Numbered from the stretch's first letter, positions 54,501 through 63,162 are shown. The stretch: 64,000 nt of DNA from Dasytiphilus stammeri_B (GCA_037083765.1 JBAPLS010000003.1:58268-122267); one strand, 5' to 3'. Notes: a model not told the origin generated them from the sequence alone. Numbers and translations are program-made.

Positions 54501-55156
54501 GTTAAAGTGGAAGATAAGAGTAATTTTGGTTTTAATAGAGGTGGATCTTGCCTGAATAAGGGTAATAAGGTATGAAGTAACTGTTCTGGACCAGCCAATT
54601 CCTTCGCTAATTCCTTAGCTATCGTAAGAGGAAGGACTGAACAATGTCGATGCCAAAACTCCATAATAGATTCTTGTATCAAAGAATCATTTTCTAGGAA
54701 CTGAGTGATTTCCCAGTTTCCTCCGGGTCTGATTCCATTGAGATATAACATACGTTGACAAAAACTATGTATGGTATAAATGGCTCCTGTAGTTTCTATA
54801 TGCAATTCTGCAATTAATAGTAATGCGGTAGCTTGTCGCAAATCATCTATTTGAGATAATATACCCATGAGATCGGGATTGTCACTTTTTTGCCACACGC
54901 AAGCTAGCCGAAGATCGTGAATATTTTTACGAATTATATTTTTTAATTCTAAGGTTGCTGCTTCAGTAAAAGTGACTACGAGAATTTCTTCTACTGTAAG
55001 GGGAGTACTTTTATATCCTGGTTGACGTAATCCTAATAATAAACGTAAATAAAGGATACTAATAGTATATGTTTTCCCTGTTCCTGCAGAAGCTTCAATA
55101 AGAATTTTGCCATATAATGATAATGTTAAAGGCTTTAGAATTTGATTCTTAATCAC
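51578..55156 (-). CDS. recB: RecBCD nuclease/helicase subunit RecB
   Basis: 3'-5' helicase and nuclease subunit of the RecBCD double-strand break repair enzyme. It has 1192 residues (1180 in E. coli). Walker A is in IEASAGTGKTYTISILYLRL near residue 20, motif II in ALIDEFQDTDYKQYRIF, motif VI in EDLRLLYVALTRS. The C-terminal nuclease domain has GLIDLIVKWQDKYYLIDYKT with the catalytic Asp, Asp and Lys. Unlike E. coli, no recC, ptrA or recD is adjacent. Being full length with all motifs, it is presumably functional if the partners exist elsewhere. Confidence 0.96.
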   Translation of the reverse strand: MIKNQILKPLTLSLYGKILIEASAGTGKTYTISILYLRLLLGLRQPGYKSTPLTVEEILVVTFTEAATLELKNIIRKNIHDLRLACVWQKSDNPDLMGILSQIDDLRQATALLLIAELHIETTGAIYTIHSFCQRMLYLNGIRPGGNWEITQFLENDSLIQESIMEFWHRHCSVLPLTIAKELAKELAGPEQLLHTLLPLFRQDPPLLKPKLLLSSTLTEEYHKILFHIELIKKQLLVLLSNLHPDQSHCPLFKHRKNHNFSILFHKIYKWTQQKTYNCSFPKEFFFLRKKVLSENNIDFISSKHLILDHIEKFFLNTISLREWIIGKAFEELPSDIKRIKNRRSILTFDDLLYFLDDALHQYNGDYLAKDIRDHYPVALIDEFQDTDYKQYRIFNTVYNNHSDKALILIGDPKQAIYSFRGADVFTYIQSVNSITKRYNLNINWRSSSTLVKGINQLFSQIENPFLLPNIPFIPVQSSDNNYPLRIIVNQQNQVPLRFCLQPGLAVNISEYQYFMARYCASDILKWIRASKNHQVQLIESTKTRNFKTSDLVILVRNRNEAVIMQNALSYFKIDSIYLSSENNLDISLESYEILVILKAVLIPEQSKWLYAALSTRIFNLDIINLKKNINQNNLLWKEYLNQFNRYKRIWIQYGILSMFREIVHSSLISHAFLFSSTEDKPRINNYFHIIELLQEMSSNLDSEYALVHWLEQQINKSKNKILPFSGRRSLENDNDLIKIISIHKSKGLQYPVVWLPFMAYFRQNNHSIYHDRRTFEKIFDLRNEEESVRLSYEERLAEDLRLLYVALTRSIWHCSIGIAPLIKGTRRKREGGNTDLHHSALGYLLQRGKPQDAQYLRSILNKIQNENIEVVYAEDIDTTYSSTTLASDQRAEQLQHSVIINQHLKTYCHVNNVPTYHPLGLGEELFPYIENEGHVEVKDTDDNNIELPIIKSPHTFPRGIKYNIFLHSLLEQLDFTQITHKLTLQKHLDNHGIDISWTPFITKWINDILNFSLGQQEKFSLNKISPQNKQSSWKFSLRIDSIRKFSQLNQLIHFSAPLSACGSTLYFQPFQGLLTGLIDLIVKWQDKYYLIDYKTHWLGKDQSFYTFDILQSIITTNHYEWRSHLYTLALHRYLRDRLQHYNYNKNFGGVYYLFLRGMATNNTNPLKKNGIWRHFPKRELIQTLDNFFSTK

Positions 55157-55356
55157 AGTCAGTACTTACTTGTTAAAGGATCACTTCATATAATTATTGT
55201 TTTTTCACTAATATTATATTATAGATAAGTATCTTCTTGAGTCTTATAAAAGAATATTTTATGTATAAAAATTTTGATTTATAATATTTAAAATTTTTCA
55301 CTACTCTCTAAACAGAGTTAACAATAAATAATTTAATTTGTAGAGGAAATCAAAGT

Positions 55357-55983
55357 ATGAGTTATTCTCTCCCAAGGCTGCCTTATTCTTATGATGCCCT
55401 AGAGCCTTATATAGATAAACTTACCATGGAAATTCACCATACTAAGCATCATCAAAATTATATTAATAATACTAATACAGTACTCCAGAATTTACCTAAA
55501 AAATATTCTCTGATGTCAGTCAATGATCTCATTATGCATTTAGATAATATTCCGGAAGATAAAAGAACATTTTTACGTAATAACGCCGGAGGACATGCAA
55601 ATCATTGTTTTTTCTGGACCATTCTTAAGAAAGGAACTATTTTACAAGGATATTTGAAATTAATTATAGAACAAAATTTTGGTACAGTAATAGCATTTAA
55701 AGAGTTATTCGAAAATATTGCTTTAGCACATTTTGGCTCGGGATGGGTATGGTTAATAAAAACAGGAGAAAAACTGACAGTAGTATCAACATCAAATCAG
55801 GATAATCCATTAATGGAAAAAAATATTATAGAAACGAGTGGAGTACCTATTATTGGATTAGATCTATGGGAACATGCTTATTATTTAAAATATCAGAATA
55901 AACGTTTAGATTATATTCGTGCATTTTGGCATGTAGTAAACTGGGATGAAGCAACATCAAGATATCATGCACTAATTTCATAG
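55357..55983 (+). CDS. sodA: Superoxide dismutase [Mn]
   Basis: Converts superoxide to oxygen and peroxide. It has 208 residues (206 in E. coli). The metal ligands are visible: His27 in MEIHHTKHHQNY, His near 83 in AGGHANHCFFW, and Asp and His in GLDLWEHAYYLKYQN. Similarity is closer to MnSOD than FeSOD (GWVWLIKTGEKLTVVST, NQDNPLM). A good ribosome binding site (AGAGGA) precedes the ATG. Confidence 0.97.
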   Translation: MSYSLPRLPYSYDALEPYIDKLTMEIHHTKHHQNYINNTNTVLQNLPKKYSLMSVNDLIMHLDNIPEDKRTFLRNNAGGHANHCFFWTILKKGTILQGYLKLIIEQNFGTVIAFKELFENIALAHFGSGWVWLIKTGEKLTVVSTSNQDNPLMEKNIIETSGVPIIGLDLWEHAYYLKYQNKRLDYIRAFWHVVNWDEATSRYHALIS

Positions 55984-56139
55984 AAATAGATCTGAGTAAG
56001 TTATTTTTCTCTGAATATTAGCATGATAAGAGCGGTAGAGAACATTAAAAATTATTTAATCTTTTTCCAATGCACAACTATTATATTCATATAAATATTT
56101 TTATCCTATTCATGATATATCCTTAAAGGAATATCTCAT

Positions 56140-57141
56140 ATGAAAACATTAGGAGAATTTATTGTTGAAAAACAATCCTCTTCGCCAGACTGTAGTGAAT
56201 TACTTGCTCTTATGTCGGCTATTAAATTAAGTGCCAAAATTATTAATAGAGATATTAATAAAGCAGGCTTAGTAGATATTAGTGAAATTACAGGAATGAA
56301 AAATGTTCATGGAGAAACTCAAATAAAATTAGATCTATTTGCTAATGAAAAATTTAAAACAGCTCTAGTTAAAAGAGCAGGTGGTAATGTAGCAGGAGTA
56401 GCGTCCGAAGAAGATGAAGAATTTGTCATTTTTCACGGTCGAGAAAATGGTAAATATATAGTACTTTTAGATCCTTTAGATGGATCTTCTAACATTGATG
56501 TTAATATTTCAGTAGGCACGATTTTTTCTATTTATCACCGACTTACTTCACCCGGATTACCGGTAATAAAGAATGATTTTTTACAACCCGGTACTCAACA
56601 AGTAGCGGCAGGTTATGTAGTATATGGTTCATCAACTATGATGGTATTAACCACTGGAAATGGAGTTCATGCTTTTACTTACGATCCTTCAGTAGGTGTG
56701 TTCTTTTTAAGTCAGGAAGATATAAAATTTCCGGAAGAAAGCTTCATATATTCTATTAATGAAGGTAATTATCTAAATTTTACGGTTGGAGTAAAAAAAT
56801 ATCTACATTATTGTAAAGAGATAGATCCCGTCACTAAACGCCCTTATACGGCACGTTATATTGGTTCATTAGTAGCAGATTTTCATCGTAATCTCTTAAA
56901 AGGAGGAATTTATATTTATCCGAGTACCAATGTTTTTCCTCATGGAAAACTGAGATTACTTTATGAATGTAATCCTATTGCTCTATTAGCAGAGCAGGCA
57001 GGGGGAAAAGCCAGTGATGGAAAAAATAGAATTTTAGATTTAAAACCTACCATGCTTCATCAACGGAGTCCGTTATTGGTAGGTAATACTAAGATGGTAG
57101 AAGATCTTGAATACTTTATACGTAGATACTCTTGTTTATAA
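56140..57141 (+). CDS. fbp: Fructose-1,6-bisphosphatase class I
   Basis: Gluconeogenic hydrolysis of fructose-1,6-bisphosphate. It has 333 residues (332 in E. coli). The metal and substrate site is intact: VASEEDEEFV, LLDPLDGSSNIDVNISVGTI, and RYIGSLVADFHRNLLKGGIY. Start context AAAGGAATATCTCATATG. Its presence with talA suggests that sugars are made from amino-acid carbon. Confidence 0.97.
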   Translation: MKTLGEFIVEKQSSSPDCSELLALMSAIKLSAKIINRDINKAGLVDISEITGMKNVHGETQIKLDLFANEKFKTALVKRAGGNVAGVASEEDEEFVIFHGRENGKYIVLLDPLDGSSNIDVNISVGTIFSIYHRLTSPGLPVIKNDFLQPGTQQVAAGYVVYGSSTMMVLTTGNGVHAFTYDPSVGVFFLSQEDIKFPEESFIYSINEGNYLNFTVGVKKYLHYCKEIDPVTKRPYTARYIGSLVADFHRNLLKGGIYIYPSTNVFPHGKLRLLYECNPIALLAEQAGGKASDGKNRILDLKPTMLHQRSPLLVGNTKMVEDLEYFIRRYSCL

Positions 57142-57495
57142 AAAAAACTGTGATGTTTATATTGACTTAGATGTTCCAAAGTTTTTATAAATATAATTTT
57201 TCTCTCTCCAAAAGAAACAATATCTAACATAATCCATATTACTATTTCACTGTCTAATATTTTTATTAGATTTAAAAATATCATTTTAAAACTTTTGAGC
57301 GAAATATATAGCTTATCTTTATACAAAAAACAAGTCTAATTCTTAGAAGATTAACTTTTATCGTAACACTAAAATGGTTCTCCCGAGGGACTCCAATATC
57401 AACTGAAAGAGTAAGTATCTAAATTCAATTAGATAATTTATCATAATTAAATAATAATCTAGCTCATATGGAATGTAATTCTCTTGTTTAGGATC
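57142..57495. other. fbp-thrA convergent gap
   Basis: 354 bp between the convergent fbp and thrA stops. In E. coli thrB would start immediately downstream of thrA; here no homoserine kinase sequence is recognisable. I see no strong hairpin with a T-run. Confidence 0.5.
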
Positions 57496-59961
57496 TTAAA
57501 ATCCGGATGTGGCTATCAAAGTTCGTAATATATCAGCAAAGACTCCTGCCGCCGTAACATCGGTACCCGCACCATATCCCCGTAATACTAACGGTCTTGG
57601 TTGATAATAGTTAGTATAAAATGCTAAGATATTCTCGCCCTCTTTTACTTCAGAGAAAGGATTATCGTCGTCCACTGCTACAATCTGAATTGTACAATTA
57701 CCATTTTTATCAATGAGAGCTACAGGTCGTAAAATCTTATTTTGTGTCCGTGCTTCACTAACGCGAGCACTAAAGTAGTCATCAACTACACACAAATGCA
57801 ACATAAAGAGTGCTCTATTTTCAATGAGATTCAAGTTGGCAGGAAGTAAAGGTTCTATTTTAATATCACTTAATTCTAATTTATATCCAGCTTCGCGAGC
57901 TAATATAAGTAATTTACGCGATACATCCCTCCAACAAAGATCTTCTCTAAGATCGGGGTCAGTCAAACCCATCTGACTAGCTATAGAAGTAGCTTTTGAA
58001 AAAGCTATTCCTACTTCTAATTTGCCAAATATGAAAGATAGAGAACCTGAGAGTATTCCACAAAAACGAATCAGTTTATCACCCGCATTAATCAAATTTT
58101 GTAAATTTTCTATAACTGGTAACCCCGATCCTACATTAGTATCATAATAAAATCTTCGATTTTTTTTTAAGCAAATTCGTCGGATAAGTTTATAGTATTT
58201 ATAAGAGCAAGAATTAGCCTCCTTATTAGCGGTTACGATATGAAAACCATGATTAATAAAATTTACGTATTGATTAGCAATCTTGTGACTAGCAGTACAA
58301 TCTATAATAACCGGATTAATAAGAGCACCCTCTTTAACTAAGTTAAAGAGTATATCTAATTTAAAGTCATCGTGACATTGGTTCCATAAACTTTTCCATT
58401 TTTTTAAATTTATTCCTTCTGGTTTAAATAATATTTTCTTAGAGTTAGCAATACCACAAACTCGTAAATCAATTTTTTTGTTACTAAGTAATAATTGTTG
58501 TCGTTCTATTTGATTAAGGAGAGCACTTCCAATGCCTCCTATCCCAATGATTACAGCATCAATCACTTGAAAATTATTATTAAATAACATTTGATGAACT
58601 ACCTTGAGTCCTATGATAGCTTGTACGTTTTTGACTACTACTGAAATAGATCTTTCGGATGAACCTTGGGATATAGCAATAATATTAATATTTGCATGTG
58701 ATAAAGCACTAAAAATTTTGCACGCTCTTCCGTAAGTAGTACGCATCCCATCTCCAACCACTGTAATAATAGCTAGATCTTTCATTATTTTAATCTGATC
58801 GATTCCACCCTCTTTTAATTCTAAAAAAAAGGTTTCTTCTAATGCTCTCCTAGCTCTTAGCTGGTCATGTTGAGTAATGCACAAGCTAATACTGTATTCA
58901 GAAGAAGATTGTGTTATTAAAAGCACAGAAATTGATGCCTGTGACATCACTGCAAAAATTCGAGCAGTAATTTCTCCCATTTCCTCTGTCATCACTGGTC
59001 CAGAAATATTCAACATAGCAATATTATTTAGTTGAGTAATACCTTTAATTTGATTATTTCTGATATTATTGCTAATAATTGTTCCTGATGCTTGAGGATT
59101 AGTAGTATTTTTAATAATACAAGGAATTTTAAACTGAGCAATAGGTTTAATGGTTCTAGGATGAAGAACTTGCGCACCAAAATAAGATAATTCCATCGCT
59201 TCCTGGTACGAGAGATATTGCAGCTGTTGGGCACCATTAAGGTGGTGGGGATCAATAGTGTAAATTCCATCTACATCAGTCCATATTTCACAACACTGTG
59301 CATGAAGACATGCGGCTAGTACAGCCGCAGAATAGTCCGAACCATTACGACCTAATATCACAGGATGTTGCTTTTCATTACCAGCAGTAAAGCCAGCCAT
59401 TAATACTATATGATTTATAGGTAGTCGAACATCCATAATAAGTTTACTGGATATTGCTATGTCAATAGTAGCCTCCAAATAGCTTCCTTCATCAGCCACT
59501 AGTTTATCTAGTGGATTAATAATAGCTACTTTATGACCTCTAGCTTGCAATAAGACTGTCATATATGCTACCGCTAATTGTTCTCCTCGGCAAATAAAAG
59601 CTGCTTGGATATTTTCAGTACATTTACCGATTAAAGTAATACCATGTAATATTTTTATGAGAATTATTAATTCTCGATGTAATATTTTTTGGACTTTTTT
59701 AAAATCATAATTGAGTTGTAATTCACTGAGTTCTTTCCCTAGTTGGGTAAAAATATTTTCAAGGGATATTAAATCTAATTTAATTCTTTGATCTAGAAGG
59801 GTATCTGAAATTAATGATACTAAATAATTAGTAATATGTTCTGGAGCTGATAACACAACAGCTACTGGAGAGGTGCAGAAACTATTTTCAATAATTTCTG
59901 CTACACGTAGAATTTTATGGGCATTAGCTATAGAAGTGCCACCAAATTTTAGAACCCGCAT
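57496..59961 (-). CDS. thrA: Bifunctional aspartokinase I / homoserine dehydrogenase I
   Basis: First and third steps from aspartate to homoserine. I chose the ATG at 59961 (MRVLKFGGTSIANAHKI), as in E. coli; an upstream ATG at 59982 adds seven residues and lacks the AGGAG that precedes 59961. It has 821 residues (820 in E. coli). The kinase domain has KFGGTS and TDVDGIYT. Two ACT segments follow (SSSEYSISL and QGSSERSISVVV). The dehydrogenase domain has IIGIGGIGSALL and DTNVGSGLPVIENLQNL. In E. coli it heads thrABC; thrB and thrC are absent here. Confidence 0.97.
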   Translation of the reverse strand: MRVLKFGGTSIANAHKILRVAEIIENSFCTSPVAVVLSAPEHITNYLVSLISDTLLDQRIKLDLISLENIFTQLGKELSELQLNYDFKKVQKILHRELIILIKILHGITLIGKCTENIQAAFICRGEQLAVAYMTVLLQARGHKVAIINPLDKLVADEGSYLEATIDIAISSKLIMDVRLPINHIVLMAGFTAGNEKQHPVILGRNGSDYSAAVLAACLHAQCCEIWTDVDGIYTIDPHHLNGAQQLQYLSYQEAMELSYFGAQVLHPRTIKPIAQFKIPCIIKNTTNPQASGTIISNNIRNNQIKGITQLNNIAMLNISGPVMTEEMGEITARIFAVMSQASISVLLITQSSSEYSISLCITQHDQLRARRALEETFFLELKEGGIDQIKIMKDLAIITVVGDGMRTTYGRACKIFSALSHANINIIAISQGSSERSISVVVKNVQAIIGLKVVHQMLFNNNFQVIDAVIIGIGGIGSALLNQIERQQLLLSNKKIDLRVCGIANSKKILFKPEGINLKKWKSLWNQCHDDFKLDILFNLVKEGALINPVIIDCTASHKIANQYVNFINHGFHIVTANKEANSCSYKYYKLIRRICLKKNRRFYYDTNVGSGLPVIENLQNLINAGDKLIRFCGILSGSLSFIFGKLEVGIAFSKATSIASQMGLTDPDLREDLCWRDVSRKLLILAREAGYKLELSDIKIEPLLPANLNLIENRALFMLHLCVVDDYFSARVSEARTQNKILRPVALIDKNGNCTIQIVAVDDDNPFSEVKEGENILAFYTNYYQPRPLVLRGYGAGTDVTAAGVFADILRTLIATSGF

Positions 59962-60575
59962 GTTATTACTCCTGGGTATCAAAAAAGGACCAAATACTAA
60001 AAATTATCCTCTGGCAAGAACGAGGTTGTGATTTGTGTTAACTAAATGGAGAGAGGAGGTGAATACTCACCTATTTTTTAAAATAATAGTAAAGCAAGCA
60101 CTTAAAATATTTTAAGTATCTTTTATTTTTTTTCCTTATAAATTTTGATTTAATCTGTGCGGAAGCATTCGATCTTTAATTGAATAAAGATAATTATTTT
60201 ACACCTCTGTGCATTCCCGATGTATTTATTGATAAATAAGGATTTTACTAAAAATAATAGTAATAATTACTCATAAAATATTATATCCATCATGATGGTA
60301 AATCAGATATTAATAGCTCTGAAAAAAAGTCAGAAAGGATGAATAGTGTTTTATGGTTCTTTCATATATACTAAGAATAGTAATTACAAATTCAGATGAA
60401 AATGTAATATCAATTTAGATAAATTATTATTGACAACTTAATTTTCATAAAAAATGATTTTATCTACTATGAGTAGTTATTTTCAACATTAAACATCATG
60501 AAAATTTTCATAAAATTAATATCACCATAATAGAAAAATATATTGTATATAATTTTAATATTCTTAACTTTTTGC
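59962..60575. other. thrA upstream region, no leader peptide seen
   Basis: About 610 bp between thrA and tusE. AGGAG precedes the thrA start. I searched both for a thrL-like short frame rich in Thr and Ile codons and for the E. coli attenuator; neither is visible. A 6-bp stem hairpin AGGTGA-atac-TCACCT at 60057-60072 followed by ATTTTTT on the plus strand looks like a terminator, but no plus-strand gene lies upstream of it. Confidence 0.45.
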
Positions 60576-60902
60576 TTAAAGACATCTCACGGGCTTGGGT
60601 AATCCAGCAATTTTTGCTGCTTGTCTGGTAGGACCTTGAGGAAATAAACGAAAGAGATAACGACTATTACCCTTGTCTTTTCCAAATTTACGGGAGAGAG
60701 CTTTAACTAAAATATATACAGTAGGAACTGTATTAAAATTAATATAAAAAGTTCGTACAAGATGCACCACTTCCCAATGTTCATCACTTAGATCAATACC
60801 TTCTTCTAAGGCTATGAATTTTGCTACTGACTCAGTCCAATCCTCACGATTTTTTAAAAATCCTTCGTCATCACGAGCTAAATTATTAGATGTGAAACTC
60901 AC
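60576..60902 (-). CDS. tusE: Sulfurtransferase TusE
   Basis: Last carrier of the Tus sulfur relay, passing persulfide sulfur from TusBCD to MnmA for 2-thiouridine at tRNA wobble position 34. It has 108 residues (109 in E. coli). The penultimate catalytic cysteine Cys107 is present (LPKPVRCL at the end). SDEHWEVVHLVRTFYINFNT and KGNSRYLFRLFPQGP match E. coli YccK. It lies next to serT, as in E. coli (yccA deleted). Confidence 0.95.
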   Translation of the reverse strand: MSFTSNNLARDDEGFLKNREDWTESVAKFIALEEGIDLSDEHWEVVHLVRTFYINFNTVPTVYILVKALSRKFGKDKGNSRYLFRLFPQGPTRQAAKIAGLPKPVRCL

Positions 60903-60976
60903 TTTTGTCTTTCCTATGAAAATATATTATTTACAAATTTAGATCATATGTTATGTTCAAGCTTATTATGTTTTTA

Positions 60977-61064
60977 GGAGGAGTGGCCGAGTGGCTGAAG
61001 GCACCGGTCTTGAAAACCGGCAATGGGAAACCGTTCGAGAGTTCGAATCTCTCCTCCTCCGCCA
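60977..61064 (+). tRNA. serT: tRNA-Ser (anticodon UGA)
   Basis: Class II tRNA, 88 nt including the encoded CCA. The acceptor GGAGGAG pairs with CTCCTCC, the discriminator is G, followed by CCA. The anticodon stem CCGGT/ACCGG encloses CTTGAAA with anticodon TGA. The long variable arm (AATGGGAAACCGTT) and T arm GAGAG-TTCGAAT-CTCTC are clear. The position beside tusE supports serT. It reads UCA, UCG and, if U34 carries cmo5U, probably UCU. Confidence 0.97.
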
Positions 61065-61142
61065 ATTTGTTATAATAAATATCATTTTTTAATAAATGAT
61101 TGCTCCGCTGACGAATATTCAGTTCACTAACTGAAAGAGCGA

Positions 61143-61168
61143 AAATTAATTTAGTAGTTAATTTTTTT
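61143..61168 (+). terminator. Possible terminator after serT
   Basis: AAATTAA (61143-61149) pairs with TTAATTT (61158-61164) around an 8-nt loop, running into a T-run. A second hairpin TTCAGTT-cact-AACTGAA lies just before it (61118-61135). The AT-rich stem is weak, so this is tentative. Confidence 0.4.
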
Positions 61169-61232
61169 GAGTTTTCAATATATTGCTACTATTATTATAA
61201 GAGTTATAATTGCCTAATAAAGGAGAAACTCT

Positions 61233-61538
61233 ATGTCAAATGATACAACATTTTCAAAAATGCGAACAGAACTTCACGATCTGTTAAATTCTCTCGAAGA
61301 AATGATAAATAATTCTGATAATCAGACTCCTAATGAAATTGATACTTGGTGTAAAAAAGCCCGAGTGATATTAGATGAAGCTAAACAATCTTTGGGAAAA
61401 TCACAAAAACATATTTGGCAACAGTCACGTGCCGTGGCTCATTTAGCTAATAATTATTTGCGCGAAAATCCATGGGCAGGACTAAGTATTGGTGCGGCTG
61501 TAGGCATAATATTAGGTGTTATTTTAATGCGTCGATAA
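61233..61538 (+). CDS. yqjD: YqjD-type membrane-anchored ribosome-associated protein
   Basis: DUF883/ElaB-YqjD-YgaM family protein, 101 residues, the same as E. coli YqjD. E. coli YqjD binds 70S/30S ribosomes and anchors them at the inner membrane in stationary phase (established there). Here the helical N-terminal region is followed by NYLRENPWAGLSIGAAVGII and a C-terminal membrane helix ending LMRR. AAAGGAGAAA precedes the ATG. First of three genes yqjD-yqjE-yqjK. Confidence 0.92.
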   Translation: MSNDTTFSKMRTELHDLLNSLEEMINNSDNQTPNEIDTWCKKARVILDEAKQSLGKSQKHIWQQSRAVAHLANNYLRENPWAGLSIGAAVGIILGVILMRR

Positions 61539-61542
61539 AATT

Positions 61543-61932
61543 ATGAAAAACTATCAAAAAATAAATTGTCAAAAAGTAGAATTATTGAAGATTGTTCCAC
61601 GTGTTCTACGCACGATGGTAGATGTTATAGAAACTCGTATATTTTTAATGATATCTGAGTTGCAAGAAAGTAAAAGGCAAATTTTACATTTATTAATGCT
61701 AATAGGATTAACTCTGTTTTTTCTCTCTTTTAGTTTAATTAGTTTATTTTTTATTTTTATATCATTGATAGATCCAATAAATCGATTAGTACTAATGATA
61801 TTTAGTACGAGCTTATTATTCTTAATTTTCCTAATTTCTTGTGGTTTAACTTTTTATAAAATAAAAAAAATGCAGTTGTTATATTGGACTTGTAAAGAAT
61901 TAAAAAAAGATAGTAAATTCATTGAGGAATAA
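61543..61932 (+). CDS. yqjE: Inner membrane protein YqjE
   Basis: Small membrane protein of unknown function, 129 residues (134 in E. coli). VPRVLRTMVDVIETRIFLMISELQESK resembles the YqjE VEMVETRLRLAVVELEEEK region. Two hydrophobic helices follow (about residues 48-75 and 80-105), with a short DPINRLV loop between them matching DPQYRLN. It begins 4 bp after yqjD. Confidence 0.88.
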   Translation: MKNYQKINCQKVELLKIVPRVLRTMVDVIETRIFLMISELQESKRQILHLLMLIGLTLFFLSFSLISLFFIFISLIDPINRLVLMIFSTSLLFLIFLISCGLTFYKIKKMQLLYWTCKELKKDSKFIEE

Positions 61933-61938
61933 TAAAAT

Positions 61939-62223
61939 ATGAATCTATATGATGATAAAAATCATAATAATCAATTATTATGTACTATCCAACAACAACG
62001 AATAAAATTAGCTACTGAGTGTAATGAGTTAATTACCGCTTGTAAAAAATATGAACATTTATTCTATCAGCTATTAAAAATACGCTACACCCTTATTATT
62101 CTTAGTAGTATGATAACAATTTTTTTAGTTCGTCATCCTCGGTTATTAATACGTTTATCGAAAAAATCTTTTGCTATCTGGAAGATATATAAAACCGCGC
62201 GAAATTTCTTAATGAAGAAATAA
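61939..62223 (+). CDS. yqjK: YqjK-family protein
   Basis: 94 residues (99 in E. coli). TIQQQRIKLATECNELI resembles QIQQQRLDLSASRREWL, and VRHPRLLIRLSKKSFAIWK resembles the C-terminal IRHPNMLVRWARRGFGVW. One hydrophobic segment lies near residues 50-65. The function is unknown. It starts 6 bp after yqjE and ends before a hairpin at 62241. Confidence 0.87.
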   Translation: MNLYDDKNHNNQLLCTIQQQRIKLATECNELITACKKYEHLFYQLLKIRYTLIILSSMITIFLVRHPRLLIRLSKKSFAIWKIYKTARNFLMKK

Positions 62224-62240
62224 AAAGTTTCCAATATTAC

Positions 62241-62270
62241 GATGCTACTTGCTATCAAGTAGCATCGGTT
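62241..62270 (+). terminator. Hairpin terminating yqjDEK
   Basis: GATGCTACTTG (62241-62251), loop CTAT, CAAGTAGCATC (62256-62266): a perfect 11-bp stem, the longest simple hairpin I noticed in the window. Only a short interrupted T-run (GGTTTGATT) follows, so termination may be partial and rsmI could be read from the same transcript. Confidence 0.65.
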
Positions 62271-62312
62271 TGATTAGCAAAATTATAAAAAAATTTAAAA
62301 ACAAGAATAAAT

Positions 62313-63152
62313 ATGTGGGGAAAACTATATATTACTCCAACTCCTATAGGAAATTTAGGAGATATAACTCATCGGGCAGTTTCAGTATTGAAACAAGTTG
62401 ATCTTATTGCTGCTGAAAATATACAACATACTAAATTTTTAGTAAATTTTTACCATATCAAGACCAAAATATTTTTACTCCATAATTATAACGAACGTCA
62501 AAAATGTTCTGCTCTTATAAGAAAAATGCAGGAAGGAAAAAGTATTGCGTTAGTTTCCAATGCTGGTACACCTCTAATTAATGATCCTGGATATAATTTA
62601 GTTCGTTGTTGTGGAGAACAAGGAATTCAGATAGTATCGTTACCCGGTGCTTGTGCTGCTATTACTGCACTAATTGCTTCTGGATTACCTACTACTCGAT
62701 TTTGTTACGAAGGTTTTCTACCTTCTCGCCAATCCGCACGGGTTCAGTATTTGCAGACATTAATTACTGAAAGTAGAACAATAATTTTTTATGAATCTAC
62801 TCATCGTATAATTGATACTATGCAAGATATTAATCTTATTTTCGGCAGTCACCGGAAGGTGGTGATAGCCCGAGAAATGACCAAAACTTGGGAATCTATT
62901 TATAGATCTACGGTAGGTAATTTAGTTCATGCAATGAAAAAAAATAATCTGTGTTATCAAGGTGAAATAGTAATTATCGTTGATGGTTTTAAAGAGTCTG
63001 AAAATACCCCTTTACATATTTTGGAGAAAGCTTTACAAACATTACGATTACTACAAAACGAAAGTAATCTTAACCCTGGAAATGCAGTGTCAATTACATC
63101 TAAGATTTATGGTATAAGTAAAAGTCAACTATATCGTTATGCTTTAAAATAA
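62313..63152 (+). CDS. rsmI: 16S rRNA 2'-O-ribose C1402 methyltransferase RsmI
   Basis: Methylates the 2'-O of C1402 in 16S rRNA near the P site, fine-tuning start-codon selection. It has 279 residues (286 in E. coli). TPTPIGNLGDITHRAVSVL, AGTPLINDPGYNLV, GLPTTRFCYEGFLPSRQ and FYESTHRI are clear. Two nearly invariant positions differ: AEDTR is AENIQ (34-38) and SDAGTP is SNAGTP (Asn83). It ends 10 bp before RNase P RNA. Confidence 0.95.
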   Translation: MWGKLYITPTPIGNLGDITHRAVSVLKQVDLIAAENIQHTKFLVNFYHIKTKIFLLHNYNERQKCSALIRKMQEGKSIALVSNAGTPLINDPGYNLVRCCGEQGIQIVSLPGACAAITALIASGLPTTRFCYEGFLPSRQSARVQYLQTLITESRTIIFYESTHRIIDTMQDINLIFGSHRKVVIAREMTKTWESIYRSTVGNLVHAMKKNNLCYQGEIVIIVDGFKESENTPLHILEKALQTLRLLQNESNLNPGNAVSITSKIYGISKSQLYRYALK

Positions 63153-63162
63153 AATAATATCT

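Noticed and set aside
60040..60090. Possible thr operon attenuator or leader peptide upstream of thrA
   Set aside because: There is a hairpin, but its T-run is on the plus strand, away from thrA, and no Thr/Ile-rich short frame exists on the minus strand.
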